This document shows positions 1-8,498 of a DNA stretch of 64,000 nt, in pieces. The position numbers and the translations under genes were made by a program. This stretch comes from RGIG5299 sp045542315. Lineage in GTDB: Bacteria; Bacillota; Clostridia; Oscillospirales; RGIG5299. The notes below the pieces were generated by a model. It saw only the letters and a program-made list of their open reading frames with translations, ran no database searches and had not been told where the DNA came from. Where the stretch lies: NCBI GenBank assembly GCA_045542315.1, contig JAZQKU010000075.1, positions 1-64,000 of the forward strand, written 5' to 3'. How positions within the stretch are numbered: the stretch's first letter is position 1; the number at the start of each line of letters is the position of its first letter.

Positions 1-133
1 TAAAGTTTTTAAAAAAATCTGAATGAAAACCCCCCCGCTTTTAAAAAGGCTTGGGCTTTCGTCACCTTGCACAAATTGACCCCTCGTTTTTTGTGCAGGC
101 TGCACAAAATTATTGTTTTACAATAAAAAAGGA

Positions 134-162
134 TTGACAAACACAAAAAGCCGTGCTATAAT
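134..162 (+). promoter_or_regulatory. sigma-A promoter for the first gene
   Basis: TTGACA at 134-139 and TATAAT at 157-162 are separated by exactly 17 bases, a perfect housekeeping promoter. It lies 48 bases upstream of the first start codon. Upstream, the sequence TGCACAAA occurs at about 68-75 and 109-116 and is part of a small palindrome at 97-117, which could be an operator. Confidence 0.85.
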
Positions 163-209
163 GAAATTAAAGAAAAACCCATCAAAGGAAAATTTGGAGG
201 TTGGTTTAA

Positions 210-806
210 TTGAAAAAGGTAATAATAAGCGCAACCGCAGTTGTACTGGGGATTTTGTTGATTTTTACCGCAGTTGTTTTTTCCAATCCCGCAAACATTA
301 CCACAATAAAGCTTTATATAATATCCCGACAATGCTTTCTTGAAAAGGAAACCTTTAAAGAGCACGAGCAATCGCTCGATATCGTAGTCGAATTTATTGA
401 GGGTTATCGGGATAAGGTGCCTGAAAACGGAAGAATATATTTTGGAATAGAAAGAAGTGTTTTAAAAAACAAATATATATCGCTCCATTTAGAGGAAGAA
501 AATATAAAAATAACGCTTACAGAGGCGCAACAACAAGCCTTTGCAGACGTTTCTGATTTATTTCACGATTTCGGCGGCTACATAGAAACGATATATTTTT
601 ATCCCGACGGAACTATATGGTTTTCCAACTTTAAATATCGTGAAGATATAGTTTATTCTCCAAACAAAAGACCGAGGAAATTTCACAGTGAAAACGCAAG
701 CGGCGTTCCCGTGGTTTATGAAATTGATTCTGATTGGTATACGGTATCGCTTACGGGCAGCTTTTGGGATCTCTTGAAAGTGTTGCTTTCAAATAGTTTT
801 AAATAA
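210..806 (+). CDS. Hypothetical membrane-anchored or secreted protein
   Basis: 198 residues, function not recognised. Translation starts at TTG (210) behind TTGGAGG at 194-200. The N-terminus is a short basic stretch and one hydrophobic segment (about residues 4-25), so the protein is exported or anchored by a single helix. The rest is mixed alpha/beta with many charged residues and no recognisable catalytic motif. It has its own consensus promoter and is followed by a short coding-like fragment in another frame and a second membrane protein, suggesting a small accessory pair. The start choice is supported by the ribosome site; the export prediction is inferred from hydrophobicity only. Confidence 0.7.
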   Translation: MKKVIISATAVVLGILLIFTAVVFSNPANITTIKLYIISRQCFLEKETFKEHEQSLDIVVEFIEGYRDKVPENGRIYFGIERSVLKNKYISLHLEEENIKITLTEAQQQAFADVSDLFHDFGGYIETIYFYPDGTIWFSNFKYREDIVYSPNKRPRKFHSENASGVPVVYEIDSDWYTVSLTGSFWDLLKVLLSNSFK

Positions 807-918
807 AGCTTTTGGTATTGACAGATTGGATGGTGTTGACCGAAACGCAAAAAACGCCATTGCGCAAGCCTTCACCGATTATTTGTTAGAAAAAATTTAT
901 GAAGAGCAAAGTTATTAG
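802..918 (+). pseudogene. Possible remnant of a C-terminal coding fragment
   Basis: A stop-free stretch without a start codon reads as a well-formed C-terminus (about residues NKAFGIDRLDGVDR and onward, ending EEQSY at 916-918). It is in a different frame from the preceding gene and begins where that gene stops. It may be the tail of a lost gene or the result of a frameshift. I do not recognise the family. Confidence 0.25.
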
Positions 919-930
919 GGGAGTTTGGTT

Positions 931-1506
931 ATGAAAACTTTTTTATTCTTTATATGGATGCTTATGTTACCGCTTTCGTTAATCCTGCTTTTTGTTTTAC
1001 TTATATCTTTAATTGTATTTATCGTAGCGAAAATGAAAAAGGAATCAAACGAAGGAAAAAACACAAGGCTAAAGTTTTTCAAAAAAATAATAATTATATC
1101 TTCCGTATCTGCGGTTGTATCTGCGGCGTGTTTTTTCGTACCGCTTTATGTTGCAACGAAGGATATAAACGTCAATTTGGAAACTACGGCAAAGCTGACA
1201 GAAGAAGAAACGGTGACGATACGTTTTTATTATACGGGGTTTGACGGAGAGTACACTTTTACTGTTTTCAGTAAAAATAAGTTGTATAAATCGATAGGAG
1301 AAGATGAGCTTTCCTCTGTAAACCAATCACTTATTACGGATATAAAAGACCGTAAAGACAATAGTTGGAAAAAGGTTTTGCTTCTTCGCGAAGAAGAGGA
1401 CGGCACAAAGGTTTACAGCTTGCTTTGGAATGAATATAGGTTGTATCTTTACCCAAGCGGTGAAATGAAAGTAAAGCCGGCAACGCAAGAAACAGCAAAT
1501 AAATGA
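931..1506 (+). CDS. Hypothetical membrane protein
   Basis: 191 residues. The ATG at 931 is preferred over an in-frame TTG at 925 because GGGGAG at 918-923 is then correctly spaced (7 bases). Two hydrophobic segments near residues 2-30 and 45-70 flank a lysine-rich loop, followed by a soluble domain of about 115 residues that should be extracytoplasmic. No family is recognised. Gene position and similar architecture suggest it belongs with the upstream membrane protein. A strong hairpin terminator follows. Confidence 0.7.
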   Translation: MKTFLFFIWMLMLPLSLILLFVLLISLIVFIVAKMKKESNEGKNTRLKFFKKIIIISSVSAVVSAACFFVPLYVATKDINVNLETTAKLTEEETVTIRFYYTGFDGEYTFTVFSKNKLYKSIGEDELSSVNQSLITDIKDRKDNSWKKVLLLREEEDGTKVYSLLWNEYRLYLYPSGEMKVKPATQETANK

Positions 1507-1522
1507 ATCCCCCACAAAGACA

Positions 1523-1556
1523 AAAGCCACCTTTAAAGGTGGCTTTAAATTTTTTA
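1523..1556. terminator. Bidirectional intrinsic terminator
   Basis: A perfect 12+12-base palindrome at 1523-1546 (AAAGCCACCTTT and its complement) is followed by a T-rich run. It sits between convergent genes and can serve both strands. Confidence 0.85.
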
Positions 1557-1570
1557 AACGGGTGCCTTTT

Positions 1571-2251
1571 TCAGTCAATCACCGTGGGGGTCTTTCCTAT
1601 GCCGAGGGCTTGCGAGGTGATCGCCTGCCAGCTGTTACAGCCGCAGATGCCGTCAACCGAAAGACCGTTTTCGCTTTGAAAGCGGCGAAGCGAGGAGAGG
1701 GTGCGGCTTCCGAAGATGCCGTCGAGCCCCGAGCCGGTGTAGCCAAGAGCATTCAGGGCGTCCTGCAGAATAAGTACGTAAACGCCGCGGCTTCCGTAGG
1801 AAACGGTTATATACCCTCCGCTTTTGCAGGCGGGCGGAGAAAGACGTCTGTCGAAATGTACCCAGGTGGGAGTAAGGCTTCTGGGCTCAACGTAGCTCCA
1901 GCGCCCGAAGCTTCTTGCAGAGTTCCAAAGGGTGCGGCGGGCGGCGGCGGAAAGCACCTGACCGCAATCGAAGGCGCCGCCCGCGTAGTGCTGGCTTTGC
2001 TTGCCGTGACCGCCCTCCCAGATCCGCTTGAAGGCATATCCCACGGGGATAGCACGCCCGTAATAGCGGCGAAAGGCAACAAAGGTCTCTATAAAGCGGC
2101 GGTCCGACCAGATGACGTTTGCCCGCGAGGAGCCTCTGAATTCGCCGACGGTGAGAATTGTGCCCGAGGTATAGGGCATGGGAGAGGAGAGAGAACGGTA
2201 ATATCTTTCGATTCGGTTGGTGGCGTTGTTGTATATCAGAACGGTAGTCAT
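1571..2251 (-). CDS. M15-type peptidase with peptidoglycan-binding domain
   Basis: 226 residues. The ATG at 2251 is chosen because GGAGG lies 6 bases before it; an upstream in-frame start lacks a ribosome site. Residues about 40-135 carry the metallopeptidase M15 signature: S-x-H-x-x-G-x-A-x-D with His88 and Asp95, and a later W-x-H with His132, which together would bind zinc. Residues about 152-212 form a PG_binding_1 repeat (LQDALNALGY, DGIFG, FQ.ENGL). Known relatives cleave D-Ala peptide cross-links in cell walls. There is no signal peptide, which fits a spore-cortex, mother-cell or phage-derived enzyme better than an ordinary exported one. The gene stands alone, convergent with the gene before it. 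Confidence 0.8.
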   Translation of the reverse strand: MTTVLIYNNATNRIERYYRSLSSPMPYTSGTILTVGEFRGSSRANVIWSDRRFIETFVAFRRYYGRAIPVGYAFKRIWEGGHGKQSQHYAGGAFDCGQVLSAAARRTLWNSARSFGRWSYVEPRSLTPTWVHFDRRLSPPACKSGGYITVSYGSRGVYVLILQDALNALGYTGSGLDGIFGSRTLSSLRRFQSENGLSVDGICGCNSWQAITSQALGIGKTPTVID

Positions 2252-2320
2252 TTGAGATCCTCCAAAAGAACGGTTTACCTTTATTTTATGCCGCAAAAGA
2301 GGATTTTGTTATTCTTTTTC

Positions 2321-2349
2321 TTGACTTATTCTTTAGATTATTGTAAAAT
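2321..2349 (+). promoter_or_regulatory. sigma-A promoter of the 2.4-8.4 kb operon
   Basis: TTGACT at 2321-2326 and TAAAAT at 2344-2349 have a 17-base spacer, 38 bases before the first start codon of the operon. Confidence 0.75.
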
Positions 2350-2387
2350 TTATAGTGGTATATTATATATAGCAAAGGTGTATTTTT

Positions 2388-3485
2388 ATGAAATGCAACA
2401 GCTGCGGAAAAGAAATCAAGGAATTCGACGTCGTCTGCTCAAATTGCGGAGCCGACGTTAATAAAAGCGAAATAACGGTAATGGAGCCGGCGGGAGAGGA
2501 AAAGGCTGAGAAAACTCCGTTAAACCGTCGCGCAGGCACTCTTGCCCTTGGCATAATTTTGCTTTCGGTAATATCGTTTATCGCGGTTTTAGCGGTCTTT
2601 ATAGGCTCGGCGGGCAAAAAGTCGGCAAACTTCACCTACGCACCCGTCAGAGTGGGCGACACCGTTTTTTACAACACGGGTGAAAACTTTGTGAGAAAAA
2701 ACTCGGCAACCGATGAGATAATGGCGTCGCGCTTTGTAAACGGCAATCCCATAAGCTTTGCCGTTATAGGAAAAAATATCTGCTATATTTCCGAAAACAG
2801 TCTTTACAAAACGGATTTTTCACTTGAGGGTGAGAAAAAGCTTATTGACGATGCGACGTGCGCCGTCATTTGGAAAAACGAGATATATTTTATCCCCGCC
2901 TCAAACCCCTCGCAGTTAAAAAAGTGCAGCCTTAACGGTAAAAACGTAAGGCTTGTCACCGTTTTGGGTGACGGCGACAGGGCGCCTGCCCTGAAGATGG
3001 CGGCATCAAAGGGCGTTATCTACGTTTTGAAGGGCGAAAAGCTATATCTTTTTAACGCCGAAAGGGAAGAGCTTTCGGTTATGTTTGAGGGAAAAAGCCC
3101 CGTTTCATCTCTCTTTTTTGCAAAGGAAAACGGAGCCGTGGTTTATAAGGACGGCGTAAACAGGCTTTATTTAAGCGGTATGCAAAGCGGAAGCTTCAAC
3201 GCCTCGGTTTCTGCCTCGGCCGTGTGGAACAGAAGCGTTTACGGTGCAGTCGTATCCGATAACGGGCTTACGGCGGGTGCGGTAAACGTAAATAAGGGAA
3301 CGATGACCGAGAGCTTCAAGCTGACGGCAAACGGTGAGATAAAAATAATCGACGTAAATGCCGACGGCAAGGGCTTCTTCATCTTCGCCTCGGTAAACGA
3401 GGGCGGGATCGTCCGCTACGGCGTTTATGAAATAACCGTAAGCGGCGGCAGTAAGGTAATTTATTCAAATATTTCTGAAATATAA
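2388..3485 (+). CDS. Zinc-ribbon membrane protein with propeller-like domain
   Basis: 365 residues. It begins with a double CxxC zinc ribbon (C-N-S-C-G ... C-S-N-C-G, residues 3-22), then a cytoplasmic linker, a transmembrane helix (about residues 53-78) and a 285-residue extracytoplasmic region. That region has repeated short beta-strand patterns (for example NICYISENSLYKTDF, EIYFIPAS) resembling DUF5050-type propeller repeats. The topology resembles other single-pass zinc-ribbon membrane proteins of Clostridia, whose roles are unknown. It is the first gene of an operon with dCMP deaminase 17 bases downstream. The specific function cannot be stated. Confidence 0.75.
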   Translation: MKCNSCGKEIKEFDVVCSNCGADVNKSEITVMEPAGEEKAEKTPLNRRAGTLALGIILLSVISFIAVLAVFIGSAGKKSANFTYAPVRVGDTVFYNTGENFVRKNSATDEIMASRFVNGNPISFAVIGKNICYISENSLYKTDFSLEGEKKLIDDATCAVIWKNEIYFIPASNPSQLKKCSLNGKNVRLVTVLGDGDRAPALKMAASKGVIYVLKGEKLYLFNAEREELSVMFEGKSPVSSLFFAKENGAVVYKDGVNRLYLSGMQSGSFNASVSASAVWNRSVYGAVVSDNGLTAGAVNVNKGTMTESFKLTANGEIKIIDVNADGKGFFIFASVNEGGIVRYGVYEITVSGGSKVIYSNISEI

Positions 3486-3502
3486 AAAAGGAAGTGCTTA
3501 AA

Positions 3503-3991
3503 ATGGAAAGACGCGACAAGGAAAACTACTATCTCGACATTGCGGAAACGGTGCTTGAAAGAGGTACCTGCCTCCGCAGAAACTTCGGTGCGATAATCGT
3601 TAATAACGATATTATCATCTCCACCGGCTACACAGGTGCGCCGAGAGGCAGAAAAAACTGCATCGACCTCGGAAAATGCATTCGTGAGGAGCTTAAAATA
3701 AACAGAGGTGAAAGATATGAGCTTTGCCGCTCGGTTCACGCCGAGGCAAACGCGATCATCGCCGCCAAAAGAGAGGAAATGCTCGGCGCAACTCTTTACC
3801 TTGTTGGCAGAGAGATGAAGACGGGCGAGCTTATGAGTGACGCAAACTCCTGCGCAATGTGCAAGCGTCTTATCATCAACGCGGGCATTTCTCGCGTAGT
3901 TATAAGAAACGACAGAGAAAAATATACCGTCGTTGACGTCCGCGACTGGATCTACAAGGACGATTCTCTCGGAGAAAGCTTCGGCTACTGA
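3503..3991 (+). CDS. dCMP deaminase family protein (ComEB-like)
   Basis: 162 residues. The ATG at 3503 is preferred to a GTG at 3494 because AAAGGAAG at 3487-3494 would overlap the latter. The zinc-dependent cytidine/deoxycytidylate deaminase fold is clear: H-A-E-A-N at about residues 80-84 supplies the zinc His and catalytic Glu, and C-A-M-C at about 119-122 supplies the two zinc cysteines. The G-Y-N/T-G-A-P-R-G segment binds the nucleotide in this family. The reaction is dCMP to dUMP plus ammonia, feeding thymidylate synthesis. Bacterial homologues are called ComEB. It is second in an operon. Confidence 0.9.
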   Translation: MERRDKENYYLDIAETVLERGTCLRRNFGAIIVNNDIIISTGYTGAPRGRKNCIDLGKCIREELKINRGERYELCRSVHAEANAIIAAKREEMLGATLYLVGREMKTGELMSDANSCAMCKRLIINAGISRVVIRNDREKYTVVDVRDWIYKDDSLGESFGY

Positions 3992-4019
3992 TTTTTAGTT
4001 TAAAAGGAAGTGATCTTCC

Positions 4020-5549
4020 GTGTATGCAACCGTGTGGTCAATAGGACTTACGGGAATATCGGGGCAAAAGGTAAAGATAGAGGCGGATTTTGCAGAGGGC
4101 AAATCCTCCTTTGATATCGTCGGCCTTCCCGACGCCGCCGTTAAGGAGTCGAAGGAGCGGGTACGCTTCGCGATGTTAAACAGCGGATATATCTTCCCCG
4201 AGGGAAAGATAACGGTAAATCTTGCGCCCGCTTGCGTGAGAAAGGAAGGCTCGGCGTTTGACCTTGCCGTATGCCTTGCTCTTACGATAGCAAGCGGTCA
4301 GGCCGCTCCCGCCTCCGATAAGACCGCCTTTTTGGGTGAGATTTCATTAAACGGCGAGCTTGTTGCAACGAAGGGAATTCTCCCTGCGGTAATGTCTGCA
4401 AAGGAGCTTGGCTTTGAGGAGATAATAATTCCCGCCGCAAACGCTCTTGAGGCAGCGGCGGTAAGAAATACGGGCGCACGCGCCGCATCCTCTCTTCCCG
4501 AGGCAGTGGCGCATATTTCAGGGAAAAAGCCTATTCCCGAAATTGAATATTTGCCCTTTGCACCCACCCACTCGGTTGACAGCGCCTTTGATTTTGCCGA
4601 CGTAAAGGGGCAGATAATGGCAAAAAGGGCAATGGAGATAGCCGCCGCGGGCGGTCATAACCTGTTGCTTATTGGACCTCCCGGCTCGGGAAAGAGCATG
4701 CTTGCCAAGCGGCTTCCCTCAATTATGCCGCCGATAAGCTATAACGAGGCCATCGAAACCACTAAAATATATTCGGTTGCGGGTCTTCTTTCAAAGGAAA
4801 CGCCCGTTATAACCGAGCGACCCTTCCGTTCGCCTCACCATACCGCCACCGTTGCGGGGCTTACGGGCGGCGGCTCGGTGCCGCGTCCCGGAGAAATATC
4901 GCTTGCCCATAACGGAGTGCTGTTTTTAGATGAGCTTCCCGAATTTCAAAAGACCGCTCTCGAGGTGCTTCGTCAGCCGCTTGAGGACGGAAAAATAACG
5001 ATAGCGCGCGCCGCGGTAACCGTTTCTTACCCTTCGGATATTCTCGTGGTCGCGGCGATGAACCCCTGCCGCTGCGGATATTACGGTCACCCCACGAGAA
5101 AATGCGTTTGCAGTAAGGACGCCGTTTCGAATTATCTTCAGCGCGTTTCGGGTCCGCTTCTTGACAGGCTCGACCTTCACGTTGAGGTGCCTGCCGCGCC
5201 GTTTGAGGATTTGAGCAGCAAGGCGCTTTCGGAAAGCTCGGAGAGCATAAGAAAAAGAGTTACGGAGGCAAGAGAGCGAAGCCTTGAAAGATGCACCGCC
5301 GCAGGCGTTCAGTCCAACGCCCGCCTTTCGGGTAAGGCGCTTTCGGAGGCGGCAAGGCTTGACAGTCAAAGCGAGGCGTTTTTGAAAAACGTCTTTGAAA
5401 AGCTTGCCCTCACCGCAAGATCATACGATAAGATTTTACGAATCGCCCTTACGGTAAGCGATTTGAACGGAAACAAAGATGTAACGAAGGCGGATATCGC
5501 CGAGGCGTTACAGTACCGCAGTCTTGACAGAAAGTATTGGAGCAGATAA
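4020..5549 (+). CDS. YifB family Mg-chelatase-like AAA ATPase (ComM-like)
   Basis: 509 residues, the normal length for the family. GTG start at 4020 behind AAAAGGAAGTG. An N-terminal Lon-S5-like domain (residues 1-165) precedes a Mg-chelatase-type AAA+ domain with Walker A G-P-P-G-S-G-K-S (about residue 220), Walker B LFLDELPE (about 300) and a C-terminal helical domain. Characterised homologues (ComM) are hexameric branch-migration helicases that promote integration of DNA taken up by transformation. The gene ends one base before the rsmA start, so the two are translationally linked. Confidence 0.92.
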   Translation: MYATVWSIGLTGISGQKVKIEADFAEGKSSFDIVGLPDAAVKESKERVRFAMLNSGYIFPEGKITVNLAPACVRKEGSAFDLAVCLALTIASGQAAPASDKTAFLGEISLNGELVATKGILPAVMSAKELGFEEIIIPAANALEAAAVRNTGARAASSLPEAVAHISGKKPIPEIEYLPFAPTHSVDSAFDFADVKGQIMAKRAMEIAAAGGHNLLLIGPPGSGKSMLAKRLPSIMPPISYNEAIETTKIYSVAGLLSKETPVITERPFRSPHHTATVAGLTGGGSVPRPGEISLAHNGVLFLDELPEFQKTALEVLRQPLEDGKITIARAAVTVSYPSDILVVAAMNPCRCGYYGHPTRKCVCSKDAVSNYLQRVSGPLLDRLDLHVEVPAAPFEDLSSKALSESSESIRKRVTEARERSLERCTAAGVQSNARLSGKALSEAARLDSQSEAFLKNVFEKLALTARSYDKILRIALTVSDLNGNKDVTKADIAEALQYRSLDRKYWSR

Positions 5550-5550
5550 A

Positions 5551-6417
5551 ATGAGGCTTACCGATATAAACGAAATAAAGAGGCTTGCCGGAAAGCACGG
5601 CTTTCGGTTTTCAAAAACCCTCGGTCAGAACTTTCTTACCGATGAGGAGGTGGTTGAGGAGACCGCTTTTGCTTCCGCCGAAAACGGAGTAAAATACGTC
5701 CTTGAGGTAGGTCCCGGCTTCGGAGTGCTTACCGAAAAGCTTTCGAAGCAGTATGAAAAGGTGGTTGCGGTTGAAATAGACCGCGCTGTTTTGCCGGTTT
5801 TGGAGGAAACTCTTGCAAACTGCGAAAACGTCACCGTTATTAACGCCGACGTTATGAAAACAGACCTTCACGCCCTTATAAACGAGCATTTTGAGGGTGG
5901 GCCGATAAACGTTGCGGCGAATTTACCCTACTACATAACAACCCCCGTTATAACCTCGCTTCTGGAATCGGGCGCGAATATCGCCTCGATAACCGTTATG
6001 GTGCAAAAGGAGGTTGCCGACAGGCTCGTAGCCGCTCCCGGCTCGAAGGACTGCGGTGCGATAACCGCCGCAGTGGCTTACAGAGCAAGAGCGAAAAAGC
6101 TTTTTGACGTGCCGCCCGAAAGCTTTATTCCCGCGCCGAAGGTCACCTCAAGCGTTATAAAGCTTGAAATGCTTTCGGAGCCTGCGGTAAAGGTTTTTGA
6201 GGAAAAATTATTTTTTGAAATTATCAAAGCGGCTTTCGCCCAAAGAAGAAAGCAGCTTTCAAACTCCCTTGCAAACGCATTTCCGCGCTTCTCGAAGGAA
6301 ACGGTGCAAAGGGCAATAGAGCAAGCGGGGCTTTCCCCCGACGTGCGCGGCGAAAAGCTTACTCTTGATGATTTTGCCGCAATAAGCGATTTTTTATCCA
6401 AAGGAGATAATATATAA
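5551..6417 (+). CDS. rsmA: 16S rRNA (adenine1518/1519-N6)-dimethyltransferase
   Basis: 288 residues. The ATG at 5551 is one base after the yifB stop and has GGAG at 5538-5541; a longer TTG-started form would overlap yifB. The KsgA/RsmA signatures are present: L-G-Q-N-F-L near residue 25, the SAM loop E-V-G-P-G-F-G (about residues 53-59), and the catalytic N-L-P-Y-Y motif (about 129-133). It dimethylates two adjacent adenines in helix 45 of 16S rRNA late in 30S assembly. The start of the next gene directly abuts its stop. Confidence 0.95.
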   Translation: MRLTDINEIKRLAGKHGFRFSKTLGQNFLTDEEVVEETAFASAENGVKYVLEVGPGFGVLTEKLSKQYEKVVAVEIDRAVLPVLEETLANCENVTVINADVMKTDLHALINEHFEGGPINVAANLPYYITTPVITSLLESGANIASITVMVQKEVADRLVAAPGSKDCGAITAAVAYRARAKKLFDVPPESFIPAPKVTSSVIKLEMLSEPAVKVFEEKLFFEIIKAAFAQRRKQLSNSLANAFPRFSKETVQRAIEQAGLSPDVRGEKLTLDDFAAISDFLSKGDNI

Positions 6418-7614
6418 ATGGACTACATTTTTTCAGACAGAATTTCGGGCTTAAAGCCGAGCGCAATAAGAGAAATACTCAAATACGGCTCCGATCCTAA
6501 AATGATAGCATTTTCTGCGGGCAACCCCGCTCCCGAGTCGTTTCCCGTTTCCGAAATGAAGGAGATCTCGGCGGAGATATTCGACACGATGCCCTCGCTT
6601 GCCCTTCAGTACGGCATTACCGAGGGATACACTCCCCTTCGTGAGAAGGTAAGGGCGCGCCTTATTAAAAAATTCGAAAGCGTTTCCGATAACGATGAGG
6701 TGATCATCACGTCGGGCGGTCAGCAGGGGCTTGAGCTTGCCTGCAAGGTGCTTTGCAACGAGCACGACACGGTGCTTTGCGAGGACCCCTCCTTTATAGG
6801 CGCTTTAAACTCCTTCCGTTCCTATAACGTAAACCTCGTCGGCGTTGAAACCGACTCGGAGGGTATTATAATCGAAAGGCTTGAGGAGGCACTCAAAAAA
6901 GAGAAAAACGTGCGCTTCCTTTACACTATTCCCACCTTCCACAACCCCACGGGAAAGACTCTTTCTCTTGAAAGAAGAAAAGCGATATATGAGCTTGCCT
7001 GCAAATATAATATAATTATCCTTGAGGATAACCCCTACGGCGAGCTTCGCTTCAAGGGAAAAGACGTTCCCACGATAAAGTCGATGGATAAAGAGGGCAG
7101 AGTTATCTATGCGGGAAGCTTCTCGAAGATACTTTCTGCGGGAATACGAATCGGCTTCGTTTCGGCGCCGAAGGAGATAGCGTCAAAGATGACGGTTGCA
7201 AAGCAGGTGTCCGACGTTCACACCAATCAGTTCTTCCAGATACTTGCCGACAAATATCTTGAAAAATACGATCTCGATACCCATATTGCAAAAATAAGAG
7301 AGCTTTATTTCAAAAAGGCGTCGCTTATGAGAAACGGGCTTTTGGAAAGCTCGAAGGGAATTTCAGATAAGGTAAGCTACACCGACCCCGAGGGCGGTCT
7401 CTTTATGTGGGCAGAGCTTCCCAAGGGCTTTGACGTTATAGCTTTCTCGAAGGTGCTTCTTGAAAACTGTGTTGCGATAGTCCCCGGCGTTGCCTTTGCG
7501 GCAGATCCCTCGGTGCCCGTTTCGGCATTCCGCTTAAACTACTCCACTCCCTCCGATGAGCAGATCATAAAGGGAACCGAAATAGTGGGCAAAGAGCTTG
7601 CAAAATTACTTTAA
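6418..7614 (+). CDS. PLP-dependent class I/II aminotransferase
   Basis: 398 residues. This is a fold-type I aminotransferase of the 2-aminoadipate/LysN and MocR-C-terminal group. An N-terminal G-N-P-A-P-E-S-F-P segment, LQYGITEGYTPLRE (about residues 60-73) and the cofactor lysine in S-F-S-K near residue 236 mark the family; N-P-x-G around 175 and D-N-P-Y around 200 bind PLP. Relatives transfer amino groups between aromatic, branched or 2-aminoadipate substrates and 2-oxoglutarate; the substrate here cannot be read from sequence. The stand-alone enzyme lacks a GntR DNA-binding domain. It starts immediately after rsmA. Confidence 0.88.
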   Translation: MDYIFSDRISGLKPSAIREILKYGSDPKMIAFSAGNPAPESFPVSEMKEISAEIFDTMPSLALQYGITEGYTPLREKVRARLIKKFESVSDNDEVIITSGGQQGLELACKVLCNEHDTVLCEDPSFIGALNSFRSYNVNLVGVETDSEGIIIERLEEALKKEKNVRFLYTIPTFHNPTGKTLSLERRKAIYELACKYNIIILEDNPYGELRFKGKDVPTIKSMDKEGRVIYAGSFSKILSAGIRIGFVSAPKEIASKMTVAKQVSDVHTNQFFQILADKYLEKYDLDTHIAKIRELYFKKASLMRNGLLESSKGISDKVSYTDPEGGLFMWAELPKGFDVIAFSKVLLENCVAIVPGVAFAADPSVPVSAFRLNYSTPSDEQIIKGTEIVGKELAKLL

Positions 7615-7627
7615 GAGGTGAAAATAT

Positions 7628-8422
7628 ATGGCAAAAATTGATTTTAACGCCAAAAAAGGCTTTATCTCCGATATGGACGGCGTTATCTATCACGGTAACA
7701 AAATTCTTCCCGGAGTTGCCGAGTTTATTGAGTGGTTAAGCACCGAGAAAAAGGAATATCTTTTTCTCACAAACAACTCGAGCTACACCCCATTGGAGCT
7801 TCAGTATAAGCTTAAGAGAATGGGACTTGAGGTCCCCGAGCATCATTTCTACACCAGCGCACTTGCAACCGCAAGCTTTTTAAAGGATCAGGCGCCCGGT
7901 TGTTCGGTTTACGTTATAGGTGAGGCAGGTCTTACCCACGCTCTTTATGAGGTGGGCTGCACGATGAACGAAGTAAACCCCGATTACGTTGTTGTGGGTG
8001 AAGGTAAAACCTATACGTTAGACACCCTTACCAAAGCAACCAACCTCGTTTTGAAGGGCGCAAAGCTTATCGGTGCAAATTCCGATATTTCGGGTCCCAT
8101 CGAAAACGGCATTGCTCCCGCTTGCCGCGCTCTTGTTGCACCTATTGAAATGGCGGCAGGCGTTGAGGCGTATTTCTGCGGCAAGCCCAATCCTCTTATG
8201 ATGCGCTCGGCTCTTAAGAAGCTCGGCGTTCACTCGGAGGAGGCGGTTCTCGTGGGTGACAGAATGGATACCGACGTAGTTTCCGGTCTTGAATCGGGTA
8301 TGTCGACCGTTTTGGTGCTTTCGGGCATTTCAACTCCCGAAACTCTCAAAAGCTACGGCTACGGCCCCTCAATGGTGCTTGACGGCGTAGGCGACATCGT
8401 TAAAATTGCAAAGGAAGGATAA
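7628..8422 (+). CDS. HAD-IIA family phosphatase (NagD-like)
   Basis: 264 residues. The HAD nucleophile motif is D-M-D-G-V-I-Y (residues about 15-21), motif II is L-F-L-T-N-N-S-S, and the C-terminal motif is V-G-D-R-M-D-T-D. A C2-type cap domain lies between. Members of the HAD-IIA group hydrolyse small phosphate esters such as nucleoside monophosphates, 4-nitrophenyl phosphate or phosphoglycolate; the physiological substrate here is unknown. It is the last gene of the operon, 13 bases after the aminotransferase, with GAGGTG as ribosome site. Confidence 0.88.
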   Translation: MAKIDFNAKKGFISDMDGVIYHGNKILPGVAEFIEWLSTEKKEYLFLTNNSSYTPLELQYKLKRMGLEVPEHHFYTSALATASFLKDQAPGCSVYVIGEAGLTHALYEVGCTMNEVNPDYVVVGEGKTYTLDTLTKATNLVLKGAKLIGANSDISGPIENGIAPACRALVAPIEMAAGVEAYFCGKPNPLMMRSALKKLGVHSEEAVLVGDRMDTDVVSGLESGMSTVLVLSGISTPETLKSYGYGPSMVLDGVGDIVKIAKEG

Positions 8423-8436
8423 CCGAAATTTATCTG

Positions 8437-8465
8437 TTGACAGCGGCTTTTTCTTTTGATATAAT
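8437..8465 (+). promoter_or_regulatory. Perfect sigma-A promoter
   Basis: TTGACA at 8437-8442 and TATAAT at 8460-8465 with a 17-base spacer, directly upstream of the secreted protein at 8499. Confidence 0.9.
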
Positions 8466-8498
8466 AAAAATAATCCTATAAGAAAGGTAAGACTTATA

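Noticed and set aside
1562..2461. Plus-strand open frame opposite the M15 peptidase
   Set aside because: The minus-strand product has a clear zinc motif, PG-binding repeat and ribosome site; the plus-strand product is low complexity.
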